Counted from the first letter of the stretch, positions 1 to 8,941 are shown. The stretch: 64,000 nucleotides of DNA from Desertibaculum subflavum (GCA_003576705.1 QOZS01000013.1:53179-117178), one strand, 5' to 3'. Numbers and translations: made by a program. The notes: generated by a model from the sequence alone, not told the origin.

Positions 1-1
1 C

Positions 2-1255
2 TCGCTGGTCGTCCTGGCGGCGCTCGGCGTGCGCATATTCATCGCGGCCGGGGTCGTGGGCACCATCGGGCTGGTCGCCATGATCGGACCTACCGCAGGC
101 TTACAGGCCGCCGGCACGGTGCCGCACGCCAAATCGGCGTCCTACACGCTCTCCGTGCTGCCGATGTTCATCATCATCGGCTATCTCGCCTACTACGCCC
201 GCATCACGCAGTCCTGCTTCGAGGCGGCGCGGCGCTGGCTCGGCTGGCTGCCGGGCGGGCTAGCCATCGGCACCGTCTTCGCCGTCGCCGCCTTCTCCGC
301 CGTGTCCGGTGCGTCCACGGCCGCGGCGGCGGTGTTCGCCCGCGTCGCCATCCCGGAAATGCTGAAGAACGGCTACAACCGGCGCCTGGCCGCCGGCGTT
401 GTGGCTGCCGGCGCGACGCTGGATTCGCTGATCCCGCCTTCCGGCCTGCTGGTTATCTACGGCATCATCGTCGAGGAATCGATCGGCAAGCTGCTGATCG
501 CCGGCTTCGTGCCGGGCTTCATCTCGGCGCTGGTCTACACCGCGATCATCATCTTCCGCTGCAAGCTCGACCCGACCCTGGGGCCGCCGGTCGGCGGCTA
601 TTCCTGGCGGCAGCGTCTTGAGAGCCTGCCCGGCACTTTCCCGGTCTGGCTGGTGATCGGCCTGATCTTCAGCGCCATGTATTACGGCTGGGCGACGCCG
701 ACCGAGGCCGGCGCGCTCGGCGCCTTCTCGGTGCTGGTGATCGCGCTCTGGTACGGCATGAGCTGGGGCGACCTGAAGAAGGCGCTGGCCGACACCGCCA
801 AGCTGACGGTGATGATCTTCACCGTCATCTGGGGCGTGCTGATCTTCGTGCTGTTCCTCGGCTATGCCCAGCTGCCGGAGACGATCGCCCAGTGGGTGAC
901 CGACCAGGCGCTGCCGCCGATCGTCATCCTGCTGCTGATCTACCTGATCTATTTCATCCTCGGCTGCTTCATGGATGCGATCGGCATGCTGCTCCTGACC
1001 CTGCCGATCGTGTTTCCGGTGATCGTCAATATGGGCTACGACCCGATCTGGTTCGGCATCATCGTGGTCAAGCTCTGCGGCATCTGCCTGCTGACCCCGC
1101 CGGTCGGGCTCTGCTGCTATGTGGTGAACGGCGTCAGGCCCGATATCCCGCTCGGCGACGTGTTCCGCGGCATCTGGCCCTTCGTCGTCGCCGACGTCAT
1201 CACCATCAGCATCCTGACCGCGTATCCGGGGCTGGTCACCTTCATCATCGACTGA
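2..1255 (+). CDS. TRAP transporter large permease (DctM-like), 5' end cut by window edge
   Basis: Large membrane subunit of a tripartite ATP-independent periplasmic transporter, which imports organic acids with a sodium gradient using a DctP-type binding protein and a DctQ small subunit. The reading frame is open from base 2, and the GTG at 29 is internal, so the true start lies upstream; about 418 residues are visible against a usual 425-430. The protein is a chain of hydrophobic segments with the DctM-typical stretches SAVSGASTAAAA and DSLIPPSGLLVIYG near the middle and LLTPPVGLCCYVVNG near the C-terminus. DctP and DctQ are presumably just outside the window. The substrate cannot be read from the sequence; the coenzyme A catabolic genes downstream suggest a carboxylate. 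Confidence 0.9.
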   Translation, partial: SLVVLAALGVRIFIAAGVVGTIGLVAMIGPTAGLQAAGTVPHAKSASYTLSVLPMFIIIGYLAYYARITQSCFEAARRWLGWLPGGLAIGTVFAVAAFSAVSGASTAAAAVFARVAIPEMLKNGYNRRLAAGVVAAGATLDSLIPPSGLLVIYGIIVEESIGKLLIAGFVPGFISALVYTAIIIFRCKLDPTLGPPVGGYSWRQRLESLPGTFPVWLVIGLIFSAMYYGWATPTEAGALGAFSVLVIALWYGMSWGDLKKALADTAKLTVMIFTVIWGVLIFVLFLGYAQLPETIAQWVTDQALPPIVILLLIYLIYFILGCFMDAIGMLLLTLPIVFPVIVNMGYDPIWFGIIVVKLCGICLLTPPVGLCCYVVNGVRPDIPLGDVFRGIWPFVVADVITISILTAYPGLVTFIID

Positions 1256-1277
1256 CGCCGCGTCGCAACCGCTCGCA

Positions 1278-1308
1278 GGGCATGCGCGCGCAGCATGCTG
1301 CCATGCCC
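1278..1308 (+). terminator. Possible hairpin after the TRAP permease gene
   Basis: The arms GGGCATG (1278-1284) and CATGCCC (1302-1308) can pair, and the loop contains its own palindrome GCAGCATGCTGC. It lies in the 106-bp gap between the permease and the MFS gene. No T-run follows, so if it ends transcription it is not a classical intrinsic terminator. It could also be chance in GC-rich DNA. Confidence 0.25.
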
Positions 1309-1361
1309 CGCCGCCGCTCGCGCCGGGCGGTTCCGCGGCCTAGTTTGGCGGCGGTGACGGG

Positions 1362-2633
1362 ATGCAGCAGCGCTCAGGGCCGATCCAACAGAATGTGACG
1401 GAGGCGACGGCCGGAGCCATCGGCGTGGTGGCGCTGGTGTTCTGCCTCGGCATGCTGGGCCAGGGGCTGAACGGTGCGTTTCCGGTCTTCGTGCTGCCGA
1501 TCACCCAGGCGCTCGAGCTCGACCGCGCCGCCTTCGTCGGCCTCTACGCCATCAGCATGCTGGTGCTCGGACTCTCGGCGCCGGTGATCGGAACGGTGTT
1601 CGACCGCGTCGGCCCGCGCGCCCTGGCGCTCGGCGGCGTCGCCTGCATGGGCGGCTCGCTCACCGCCGCCGCCTTCGCCGATCGGCTCTGGCAGCTGCAG
1701 CTGACGCTCGGCCTTGGCTGCGGCCTTGCCATCGCGGCGCTCGGCTCGGTCATGCAGGCCGGCTTATTGACGCGCTGGTTCCGGGCGCGGCTTGCCACCG
1801 CCATTGCGGTCGGCTTCTGCGCCGGCGGGATCGGCGTGCTGATCTTCTCGCCCTTCGCGCAGCTCCTCATCGAATGGGGCGGCTGGCGCTTCGCCTATCG
1901 CCATATCGGCATCGGTTTGCTGGTGCTGGTGGTGCCGCTTGCGCTGCTGCCCTGGCGGCGCATCGCGGCCGGCAATCCGGCGTTGCCGCACCGCGTTCGG
2001 GCCAATGGCGCGCCGGCCGAAGGCCCGCGTCTCGGCGCGGCGATGCGAACCCTCGCCTTCTGGGCGCTGATCTGGTCCTTCGCCTTCACCTCGGTCGGCG
2101 TCTTCTCGCTGACGCCGCAGGTCGTCGCGCGCCTGGTCGAGGCCGGCTTCGCGCCGATCCAGGCGGCGTCGATCTTCGGCTTCACCACCATGCTGACCCC
2201 GGTCGGCATGATCGGCGCCGGCTGGCTCGCCGATCGCGGCGGGCGCGAGATGTCGCTTGGCCTCAGCTACACGGCGACCATCGTCGGCGTCATCGCCTTC
2301 GCGCTGATCGACGGCCCGGGCGATGTCGTGCCGCTCGCCGTCTTCGCGCTGCTCTACGGCTCCACCATGGGCTCGCGCGCGCCGGTGATATCCTCGCTGG
2401 CAAGCCAGCTCTTCGCCGGCCGCTCGTTCGGCCGCATCCTCGGCTCGATCAGCCTGGCGCAGGGCGTCGGCGCCGCCTTCGGGGCGCAGATGGGCGGCCT
2501 GATCCATGACTGGACCGGCAATTACCAGGCGCTCTGCGCCTTCTCGGCCGTCGCCTTGCTAGTCGCCGCCACCCCCATCTATGTTCTCGCCCGCCGGCTG
2601 CGACAACGACCGCCCGGTGGAGGAGCCCAATGA
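1362..2633 (+). CDS. MFS transporter, monocarboxylate/oxalate-formate antiporter-like
   Basis: A 423-residue major facilitator superfamily carrier with about twelve hydrophobic segments. The loop motif after TM2 is visible as GTVFDRVGPR, and its pseudo-repeat in the second half as GWLADRGGRE, which is standard for MFS proteins. The overall look is that of the monocarboxylate/oxalate-formate group. The ATG at 1362 is chosen because it gives a short cytoplasmic N-terminus before TM1; its ribosome-binding site is weak. The stop overlaps the start of the next gene (ATGA at 2630-2633), so it probably brings in a substrate used by the downstream acyl-CoA dehydrogenase, CoA-transferase and MaoC enzymes. 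The substrate is unknown. Confidence 0.85.
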   Translation: MQQRSGPIQQNVTEATAGAIGVVALVFCLGMLGQGLNGAFPVFVLPITQALELDRAAFVGLYAISMLVLGLSAPVIGTVFDRVGPRALALGGVACMGGSLTAAAFADRLWQLQLTLGLGCGLAIAALGSVMQAGLLTRWFRARLATAIAVGFCAGGIGVLIFSPFAQLLIEWGGWRFAYRHIGIGLLVLVVPLALLPWRRIAAGNPALPHRVRANGAPAEGPRLGAAMRTLAFWALIWSFAFTSVGVFSLTPQVVARLVEAGFAPIQAASIFGFTTMLTPVGMIGAGWLADRGGREMSLGLSYTATIVGVIAFALIDGPGDVVPLAVFALLYGSTMGSRAPVISSLASQLFAGRSFGRILGSISLAQGVGAAFGAQMGGLIHDWTGNYQALCAFSAVALLVAATPIYVLARRLRQRPPGGGAQ

Positions 2634-3796
2634 ATTTCGAGTTTACCGAGGCGCAGGAGGCGATCCGCGACGCGGTCGCCAAGCTCTGCGCCAAGTACGG
2701 CCCCGATTACTGGCTGGCGCGCGACGAGGACGGCCGCTTCCCCGAGGAGTTCGTCAAGGATCTGGCCGCCGGTGGCTGGCTCGCCATCACCATGCCGCCC
2801 GAGCTCGGCGGCTCCGGCCTCGGCGTCACCGAGGCGGCGCTGATGATGCAGACCATCGCCCGCTCGGGCGCCGGCTTCTCCGGCTGCTCCGCCATCCACA
2901 TCAACCTGTTCGGGCCGATGCCGGTGGTCGTCTACGGCACCGAGGAGCAGAAGCGGCGCATGCTGCCGCCGATGATGCAGGGCAAGGACCGCACCTGCTT
3001 CGGCGTGACCGAACCCGATGCCGGGCTCGACACCTCCAAGGTGAAGACGCGCGCCGTGAAGGACGGCAAGCACTACATCGTGCACGGCCAGAAGATCTGG
3101 ACCTCGACGGCGCAAACCGCGACCAAGATCCTGCTGCTCGCCCGCACCAAGCCGATCGAGCAGTGCAAGACCGGCTTCGACGGGCTCTCGCTGTTCTTCA
3201 CCGATTTCGACCGCAATCACGTCGAGGTGCGCGAGATCCACAAGATGGGCCGCAAGGCGGTGGATTCGAACCAGGTGTTCTTCGACGGCATGAAGGTGCC
3301 GGAGGAGGACCTGATCGGCAAGGAAGGCGAAGGCTTCAAGTACCTGCTGCACGGCCTGAACCCGGAGCGCATCCTGATCGCGGCGGAGGCGACCGGCCTC
3401 GGCCAGGTGGCGCTGGAGCGCGCCACGCAATACGCCAAGGACCGCGTCGTGTTCGGCCGGCCGATCGGGCAGAACCAGTCGATCCAGCATCCGCTGGCGG
3501 TGAACTGGATCGAGCTGGAAGCCGCCGAGCTGCTGACCTACAAGGCCGCCTCGCTCTACGACGCCAAGCAGAATTGCGGCGCCGAGGCGAACTCGGCCAA
3601 GTACTTCGCCGCCGAGGCCGCCTTCAAGGCGTGCACCCAGGCTGTCATGACGCATGGCGGCATGGGCTATGCGAAGGAGTTCCATGTCGAGCGCATGATG
3701 CGCGAGGTGATGATCGCGCGGATCGCGCCGGTCAGCCGCGAGCTGGTGCTCTCCTACGTGGCGGAAAAGGCCCTCGGCCTGCCGAAGTCCTACTGA
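2630..3796 (+). CDS. Acyl-CoA dehydrogenase (first paralogue, catalytic Glu in the IVD/LCAD-like position)
   Basis: A 388-residue flavin acyl-CoA dehydrogenase that would oxidise an acyl-CoA thioester to the 2-enoyl-CoA and pass electrons to ETF. The FAD/substrate signature CFGVTEPDAGLD (residues 123-134) and the C-terminal HGGMGYAKEFHVER helix are clear. The usual catalytic Glu in a YEGT-like motif is absent; the equivalent stretch reads IAPVSRE. Instead Glu246 in GLNPERI sits where isovaleryl- and long-chain acyl-CoA dehydrogenases carry their base. The start overlaps the MFS stop (ATGA), and the stop overlaps the next start (TGATG), so translation is coupled. The exact substrate is not deducible. 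Confidence 0.92.
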   Translation: MNFEFTEAQEAIRDAVAKLCAKYGPDYWLARDEDGRFPEEFVKDLAAGGWLAITMPPELGGSGLGVTEAALMMQTIARSGAGFSGCSAIHINLFGPMPVVVYGTEEQKRRMLPPMMQGKDRTCFGVTEPDAGLDTSKVKTRAVKDGKHYIVHGQKIWTSTAQTATKILLLARTKPIEQCKTGFDGLSLFFTDFDRNHVEVREIHKMGRKAVDSNQVFFDGMKVPEEDLIGKEGEGFKYLLHGLNPERILIAAEATGLGQVALERATQYAKDRVVFGRPIGQNQSIQHPLAVNWIELEAAELLTYKAASLYDAKQNCGAEANSAKYFAAEAAFKACTQAVMTHGGMGYAKEFHVERMMREVMIARIAPVSRELVLSYVAEKALGLPKSY

Positions 3797-4968
3797 TGGC
3801 CGGTCCCCTGAGCGGCATCCGCGTCGTCGACCTGACGGCGGTGGTGCTGGGTCCCTACGCCACCCAGATGCTGGCGGATTTCGGCGCCGAGGTGATCAAG
3901 GTGGAGCCGCCGGAAGGCGACCTCAACCGCAACCTCGGCCCGCAAAAGACGGCGCTGATGAGCCCGATCCATTTGGGCGTCAACCGCGGCAAGCGCTCGG
4001 TCACGCTCGACCTGAAGAAGCCGAAGGCGCGCCAGGCGCTCTATCGCATGGTCGAGGGTGCCGATTGCTTCGTGCACTCGATGCGGCCGAAGGCGGCCAG
4101 GAGCCTCGGCATCTCCTATGACGACATTCGGAAGATCAACCGGGGCATCGTCTATGCGAGCGCGCTCGGCTTCGGCACCGACGGGCCGAACGGCGACCAA
4201 GCGGCGTTCGACGACATCATGCAGGCCGCCTGCGGCGTCGCCGCGCTGATGGCGGAAACGGTGGGCGAGCCGCGCTATGCGCCCACCATCATCGCCGACA
4301 AGTCGGTCGGCCTCGCCTTCGGCAATGCGATCCTGGCCGCCCTGCTGCACCGCCAGCGCAGCGGCCAGGGCCAACAGGTGGAAGTGCCGATGTTCGAGAC
4401 CATGGTCGGCTACATCATGGTGGAGCATCTCTGGACCAAGACGACCGATCCCGTGGACGGCAAGGCCGGCTATCCGCGCGTGCTGGCGCCGAGCCGCAAG
4501 CCCTATCGCACCAAGGACGGCTGGATCGGCATCCTGCCCTATTCCGACGCGCAGTGGCGCAGGCTCGCGGAGCTGATCGGCCGGCCGGGCCTGCTGGAGG
4601 AGCCGGAATTCCGCACGCTCGCCGATCGCACGCGCAACGTGAACGAGCTCTACGGCATCCTGGAGCGCGGCGTGGCCGGCCGCACGACGCGCGAATGGCT
4701 CGAGATCTGCGATGCGAACTCGATCCCCGCCGCGCCGGTGAACGGGCTCAACGACCTGTTCAACGACCCGCATGCCAAGGCGGTCGGACTGTTCCAGAAG
4801 ATGGAACACCCGACCGAGGGGCCGATGGTGACGGTGCGCCCGGCCGCGCGGTTCGGCGCGACGCCGCTGGCGCTCGGCCGGCCGGCACCGAAGCTCGGCC
4901 AGCATACGGTGGAGGTGCTGCGCGAGGCGGGCCTGAGCGAGACCGAGATCGAGGAGGCGATGCAATGA
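3796..4968 (+). CDS. Family III CoA-transferase (CaiB/BaiF), first copy
   Basis: A 390-residue family III CoA-transferase that would move CoA between an acyl-CoA donor and a carboxylic acid through an enzyme-bound aspartyl intermediate. The N-terminus GIRVVDLTAVVLGPYATQ and the segment GAEVIKVEPP are typical of the family. The expected catalytic Asp lies in AAFDDIMQAACG, the position of the family's xYDxxxQAxxG motif. The ATG at 3796 shares its A with the TGA of the preceding dehydrogenase gene; a longer in-frame opening upstream is only antiframe read-through of that gene. It probably activates the acid imported by the upstream carriers. Acceptor and donor are unknown. Confidence 0.9.
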   Translation: MAGPLSGIRVVDLTAVVLGPYATQMLADFGAEVIKVEPPEGDLNRNLGPQKTALMSPIHLGVNRGKRSVTLDLKKPKARQALYRMVEGADCFVHSMRPKAARSLGISYDDIRKINRGIVYASALGFGTDGPNGDQAAFDDIMQAACGVAALMAETVGEPRYAPTIIADKSVGLAFGNAILAALLHRQRSGQGQQVEVPMFETMVGYIMVEHLWTKTTDPVDGKAGYPRVLAPSRKPYRTKDGWIGILPYSDAQWRRLAELIGRPGLLEEPEFRTLADRTRNVNELYGILERGVAGRTTREWLEICDANSIPAAPVNGLNDLFNDPHAKAVGLFQKMEHPTEGPMVTVRPAARFGATPLALGRPAPKLGQHTVEVLREAGLSETEIEEAMQ

Positions 4969-5441
4969 GCAACGAAGAGATCCCGACCGTCGGTCTCGGC
5001 TTCTACTGGGACGACCTGAAGCTCGGTCAGAAGTTCAAGACCGTCGGCCGCACCGTGACGGAAGCCGACATCACCAACTTCGTCGGCGTCACCGGCATGA
5101 CCGAGGTGCTGTTCAACAACCTGGAATTCCTGCGCACCGAGAGCGCGATCAAGGGCCGCCCGGCGCCGGGCGCACTGACCTACAGCTTCGCCGAAGGGCT
5201 GCTGGTGCAGTCAACCATGCAGGGCACCGGCTTCGCCTTCCTCAACATGACCTTGGACGTCAAGGCGCCGGTCGTCGCCGGCGACACCATCCATGTCGAG
5301 TGCGAGGTGGTGGAGATCCGCCCCACCTCGAAAGGCGGCCGCGGCCTGGTGCGCACCATGAACCTGGTGAAGAACCAGCGCGGCGAGGTGGTGATGACCT
5401 ACAACCCGCTCCGCATGATGAAGGGCCGGAAGGGGAAGTAG
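4965..5441 (+). CDS. MaoC-like hot-dog dehydratase-family protein lacking the usual Asp/His pair
   Basis: A 158-residue hot-dog-fold protein of the MaoC family. Members normally hydrate 2-enoyl-CoA with an Asp and a His in a D-x-N-P-x-H motif. Here the corresponding stretch reads GVTGMTEVLFNN, so neither residue is evident, although the rest of the fold (GALTYSFAEGLLVQ, then KAPVVAGDTIHVECEVVEI) is preserved. It starts on an ATGA overlap with the CoA-transferase and closes the operon. Either catalysis uses other residues or it has become a binding or thioesterase-like protein. The paralogue at 14551-15057 keeps a HPLH motif. Confidence 0.8.
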   Translation: MSNEEIPTVGLGFYWDDLKLGQKFKTVGRTVTEADITNFVGVTGMTEVLFNNLEFLRTESAIKGRPAPGALTYSFAEGLLVQSTMQGTGFAFLNMTLDVKAPVVAGDTIHVECEVVEIRPTSKGGRGLVRTMNLVKNQRGEVVMTYNPLRMMKGRKGK

Positions 5442-5448
5442 CGGCGCC

Positions 5449-6519
5449 CTACTTCGGCAGTCGCTCCAGGAAGGTGCGGAGCAGCGGGGCCCATTGCTCG
5501 GCATCGGCGTGACTGGCGAGATGGCCCTTGTCGGTAACCAGCTCCACGTAGGTGATGTCGACGCCGGCCTTGCGCAGGTCGGCGGCGTAGCCGGGGCCGA
5601 TCGAGCCCGGGAACAGCTTGTCGTTCGGCGCGATCACGTAGAGCAGCTTGGCGCGGATCTTGTCGTACTCGCCGGTGATGTCGAAGCGGCCGATCGCCTT
5701 GCGCAGCACGACCAGCGAGTGGCCGTCGTAATTGGCCGCCCAGGCCTTGGCGGTGGAGCGGATCGCCGCCTCGCGCGCGGCGGGGTCGGGGATGGTCGGC
5801 GCCAGCAGCTCGCGCTGGCCGTATTGCACCAGCGTCTCGTAGCGGATCTCCTCCAGCACCTTGCCGATGCCGCCGTTCTCGTAATACCAGCCGTCGTTCC
5901 AATTGGGATCGGTGGCGAGGCGCGCCCGCGTTGCCTCCGCCGCATCGACGCCCGCCCGCATCTTCGGCGCCGTCACGGTGGCGACCACGCCGCGCATGAA
6001 ATCGGGATAGGTGACCGACCACTGGAAGGCCTGGAAGCCGCCCATGGAGGGGCCCGCAACGGCGTGCAGCCGCTTCACGCCCAGGCTGTCGAGCAGCAGC
6101 TTCTGCGCCCGCACCGAATCACGCAGCGTCACTTCCGGAAAGGTCGGGCCATAGGGCTTGCCGGTGCGCGGGTCGATGGTGTTCGGCCCGGAGGAGCCAT
6201 GCGCGGAGCCGAGCGCATTGGAGCTGACCACGAAATAACGATCGGTATCGATCGCCTTGCCCGGGCCGACCAGCGGCTCCCACCAGCCGAGCGCGTCCTC
6301 GGCCACGCCGCGCGCCGCCTTGCCGGGGGCAAAGCGGCCGGCGACATGCCCGCTCGATGTATAGCCATGCGTCATCAGGATGGCGTTGTCGCCGGCCGCG
6401 TTCAGCGTGCCGTGCGTCTCATAGGCCACATGGCATTCCGGCAAAGTGCCGCCGAGATCCAGGGCGAAGTCGCGCGTCGTGAACACGCGGCTTTCGACGG
6501 CATCGAGCTTTCCTGCCAT
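5449..6519 (-). CDS. Homoserine O-acetyltransferase-like alpha/beta hydrolase (MetX family)
   Basis: A 356-residue alpha/beta-fold enzyme of the MetX family. True MetX acetylates homoserine with acetyl-CoA for methionine synthesis. The nucleophile elbow reads GPSMGGFQAF with Ser at its centre; the acid is probably the Asp of IAPNDKLFP, and the His lies in DKGHLASHAD. The start has a strong GGAGGAG ribosome-binding site. No metW or other methionine gene is adjacent, and MetX proteins usually read GGSMGG at the elbow, so an acyltransferase or hydrolase with a different substrate is equally possible. It converges with the MaoC gene with a 7-bp gap. Confidence 0.8.
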   Translation of the reverse strand: MAGKLDAVESRVFTTRDFALDLGGTLPECHVAYETHGTLNAAGDNAILMTHGYTSSGHVAGRFAPGKAARGVAEDALGWWEPLVGPGKAIDTDRYFVVSSNALGSAHGSSGPNTIDPRTGKPYGPTFPEVTLRDSVRAQKLLLDSLGVKRLHAVAGPSMGGFQAFQWSVTYPDFMRGVVATVTAPKMRAGVDAAEATRARLATDPNWNDGWYYENGGIGKVLEEIRYETLVQYGQRELLAPTIPDPAAREAAIRSTAKAWAANYDGHSLVVLRKAIGRFDITGEYDKIRAKLLYVIAPNDKLFPGSIGPGYAADLRKAGVDITYVELVTDKGHLASHADAEQWAPLLRTFLERLPK

Positions 6520-6549
6520 TAACCTCTCCTCCGAACCTGCGAAGCGGGG

Positions 6550-7197
6550 CTAGCCCCGCTTCATCCGCTCGGCCAGCGCTTCCGCCATTTCCTTCAGCAC
6601 GCGGGCAATGCTCGCATCCTTCTGCACCGCCGTCCAATAGGCGCCGACCTTGGGCGTCGAGGCGAAGGGCTCCGCCTCGCCGATGCGCGGCAGGATGGCG
6701 CTGATGAAGAAGAGCGTCGGCGCCACCATGCAATCGGCATGGCTGAGCTTGCCGCCGACGGCATAGGCGCCGCTTTCCACATAATGCTCGAGCAGGCCCA
6801 GGCCCTTCTTCGCCTCGGCCGCGCCCTCGGCGATCTTGGCGGGATCGCGCTCGGCGGCGCCGAGCTGACGGAAGATGGTGCCGAGGCCCGGCGCGATATA
6901 GAGATCGGCGATGCGGCCGATCAGCCGCGCCTTGGCGCGCCCCTCCGCCGTGCCGGGCGTGAGCTTCCCGCCCGACTTCTCGTCGAGATATTGCACGATG
7001 ACGTCAGATTCGGGCAGCACCGTGCCATCGTCCAGCGCCAGCGCCGGCACCTTGCCGATCGGGTTGACCTGCTGCTTGTAATCGTCGGAGCCGAGCGGAG
7101 CCGGCGGCGGCAGGATGTCGACGTTCAGGCCGGTGGCGTAGAGCGCGATCCGGCAGCGCGACGCATAGGGCGACAGATTGGCGTTGTAGAGCTTCAT
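6550..7197 (-). CDS. Glutathione S-transferase family protein
   Basis: A 215-residue soluble protein with a thioredoxin-like N-terminal domain (MKLYNANLSPYASRCRIAL; the expected cis-Pro segment is GKVPALALDDG, followed by PESDVIVQYL for glutathione binding) and an all-helical C-terminal domain. Ser9 in LSPYASR is the probable glutathione-activating residue. The ATG at 7197 is preceded by GGGAGGG; the frame stays open further upstream, but there it lacks the GST fold. It likely conjugates glutathione to electrophiles. It lies 30 bp behind the MetX-like gene on the same strand and diverges from the HAD gene. Confidence 0.88.
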   Translation of the reverse strand: MKLYNANLSPYASRCRIALYATGLNVDILPPPAPLGSDDYKQQVNPIGKVPALALDDGTVLPESDVIVQYLDEKSGGKLTPGTAEGRAKARLIGRIADLYIAPGLGTIFRQLGAAERDPAKIAEGAAEAKKGLGLLEHYVESGAYAVGGKLSHADCMVAPTLFFISAILPRIGEAEPFASTPKVGAYWTAVQKDASIARVLKEMAEALAERMKRG

Positions 7198-7276
7198 CGG
7201 GGCGATCCCTCCCTTGCCGATGCGCGGGGTTATAGCCGATGATCGGCGCTTTCCGCAGTGAAACCACAGCAAAGTG

Positions 7277-7945
7277 ATGTCCAGCCAACAGCCAATCCGA
7301 CCTGCTCCGATCAAGGCCGTCTTCTGGGATTTCGGCGGCGTCATCCTCACCAGCCCGTTCGATGCCTTCAACCGCTTCGAGGCGGAGCGCGGACTGCCGA
7401 AGGACTTCATCCGCGGCGTCAACGCGCGCAACCCGCATACCAATGCCTGGGCGAAGCTGGAGCGGAGCGAGGTCGACCCCGCCGGCTTCGCCGCTTTGTT
7501 CGAAGAAGAGAGCGCCGCCCTGGGCCACCGCCTCTCCGGCCACGAAGTGCTGGCGCGCATCTCCGGCGACGTGCGGCCGGAGATGGTGACGGCGCTGAGG
7601 AAGGTGAAGGCCCGCTACCGGATCGCCTGCCTGACCAACAACGCCAAGGTCGGCGAAGGCCCAGGCATGACGCGCAACGTGCAGCGCGCGGCGCAGATCG
7701 CCGAGATCATGACCCTGTTCGACGCGGTGATCGAATCCAGCAAGGTCGGCATCCGCAAGCCCGAGCCGCGCTTCTACGAGATCGCCTGCGAGACCTTGGG
7801 CGTGCGGCCGACCGAGACGGTGTTCCTCGACGATCTTGGCATCAACCTGAAGCCCGCCGCCGCCATGGGCATGCGCACCATCAAGGTGACCGGCCCCGCC
7901 CAGGCGCTGGCCGAGCTGGAGGCCGTACTCGGCCATCCGCTGTAG
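7277..7945 (+). CDS. HAD-superfamily hydrolase (HAD-IA type)
   Basis: A 222-residue haloacid-dehalogenase-fold hydrolase. Motif I is FWDFGGVI with nucleophile Asp18. Motif II is the Thr of CLTNNAK, motif III the Lys in GIRKPEPRFY, and motif IV FLDDLGINLKPA. The second Asp of motif I is Gly, as in many DFGGV-type members related to the N-terminal domain of soluble epoxide hydrolase. A GTG three bases earlier (7274) is an alternative start. It lies 10 bp before the macro-domain gene, so the two probably share a transcript. It is likely a small-molecule phosphatase; the substrate is unknown. Confidence 0.85.
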   Translation: MSSQQPIRPAPIKAVFWDFGGVILTSPFDAFNRFEAERGLPKDFIRGVNARNPHTNAWAKLERSEVDPAGFAALFEEESAALGHRLSGHEVLARISGDVRPEMVTALRKVKARYRIACLTNNAKVGEGPGMTRNVQRAAQIAEIMTLFDAVIESSKVGIRKPEPRFYEIACETLGVRPTETVFLDDLGINLKPAAAMGMRTIKVTGPAQALAELEAVLGHPL

Positions 7946-7955
7946 GAGGTCCGCC

Positions 7956-8462
7956 ATGAAGGGCATCGAGATCCACAGCGGCGACATCACGCGCCTCGAG
8001 GTCGATGCCATCGTCAACGCCGCCAACGAGCAGCTGGCGCCGGGCGGCGGGGTCTGCGGCGCGATCCACCGCGCCGCCGGCCCGGAGCTGGCGCGCGAAT
8101 GCCGGCAGGCCGGCCCCTGCCCGACCGGCGATGCCCGCATCACGGCCGGCTACGACCTGCCGGCCAAATGGGTGATCCATGCCGTCGGCCCGGTCTGGCA
8201 TGGCGGCGGCGCGGGCGAGGATGCCGCGCTGGAAGGGGCCTACCGCGCCGCGATGCGGCTCGCCGCCGAAAAGGGCCTCACCTCCCTCGCCTTCCCGGCG
8301 ATCTCGACCGGCATCTTCGGGTTTCCCTTGGAGCGGGCAACGGCGATCGCGGTGCGCACGGTGAAGGAGGAGATGGCGAAGCCAGGCGCGCCGGGCCATG
8401 TCGTGTTCTGCTGCTTCGGCGCCGACGCGGAAGCGGCGTATTGGCGCGCCCTCGCGCAATAA
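7956..8462 (+). CDS. Macro-domain O-acetyl-ADP-ribose deacetylase-like protein
   Basis: A 168-residue stand-alone macro domain. Macro domains bind ADP-ribose, and this size class removes O-acetyl or ADP-ribosyl groups. The signature GDITRLEVDAIVNAAN (residues 9-24) is followed by the glycine-rich loop PGGGVCGAIH with the Asn/Gly residues that hold the distal ribose, and by STGIFGFPL near the C-terminus, which closes over the phosphates. The start follows a GGAGG box. It is cotranscribed with the HAD hydrolase 10 bp upstream. No ADP-ribosyltransferase toxin is visible nearby. Confidence 0.9.
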   Translation: MKGIEIHSGDITRLEVDAIVNAANEQLAPGGGVCGAIHRAAGPELARECRQAGPCPTGDARITAGYDLPAKWVIHAVGPVWHGGGAGEDAALEGAYRAAMRLAAEKGLTSLAFPAISTGIFGFPLERATAIAVRTVKEEMAKPGAPGHVVFCCFGADAEAAYWRALAQ

Positions 8463-8566
8463 TCCGCAAAAAGCCGCCGCTTCAATCTCCGTTAACCGAC
8501 CCCGTTTAGGAAGGAATCGCACCGCGATGTTCGCGGGCCCAGATACCCGCCGGGGGAATTGCGCGC

Positions 8567-8908
8567 ATGTCCGTGTCTTCGCATAACGACAGCAGCCAGG
8601 GCCAGGACGCCTTCGGCACCGAGATCACCGGCCTGTTCGGCGACATCCAGGTGGTCGAGCAGGTGGCGAAGCAGATCGAGGCGATCGCCGCCCAGACCAA
8701 CCTGCTGGCGTTGAACGCCACCATCGAGGCGGCACGCGCCGGCGAAGCCGGCAAGGGCTTCGCGGTCGTCGCCTCCGAGGTGAAGCAGCTGGCCGGCCAG
8801 ACCCGCAAGGCGACGGAAGAGATCGGCGCCACCCTGGCGCGCCTGTCGGAGCGCGCCCAGCGCCTGCGCGACTTCACCGCCAACAGCGCCTCGCAGCAGG
8901 CCGCCTGA
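8567..8908 (+). CDS. Minimal chemoreceptor signalling hairpin without sensor or membrane domain
   Basis: A 113-residue cytoplasmic protein that is almost only the conserved tip of a methyl-accepting chemotaxis protein. Residues 38-78 contain the hairpin that contacts CheA and CheW, with [19 protein letters not shown] at the turn. A normal receptor has 500 or more residues with transmembrane, HAMP and methylation regions; none is present, and neither flank contains such sequence. The N-terminal 25 residues are polar and Gly/Ser/Gln-rich. No che genes are adjacent. It might be a soluble array component, a decoy for CheW/CheA, or a decayed receptor that kept its frame. The family assignment is firm, the role is not. 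Confidence 0.8.
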   Translation: MSVSSHNDSSQGQDAFGTEITGLFGDIQVVEQVAKQIEAIAAQTNLLALNATIEAARAGEAGKGFAVVASEVKQLAGQTRKATEEIGATLARLSERAQRLRDFTANSASQQAA

Positions 8909-8941
8909 TCTCCGGCTGATATTCCCGGACTGCCCGCGTCC

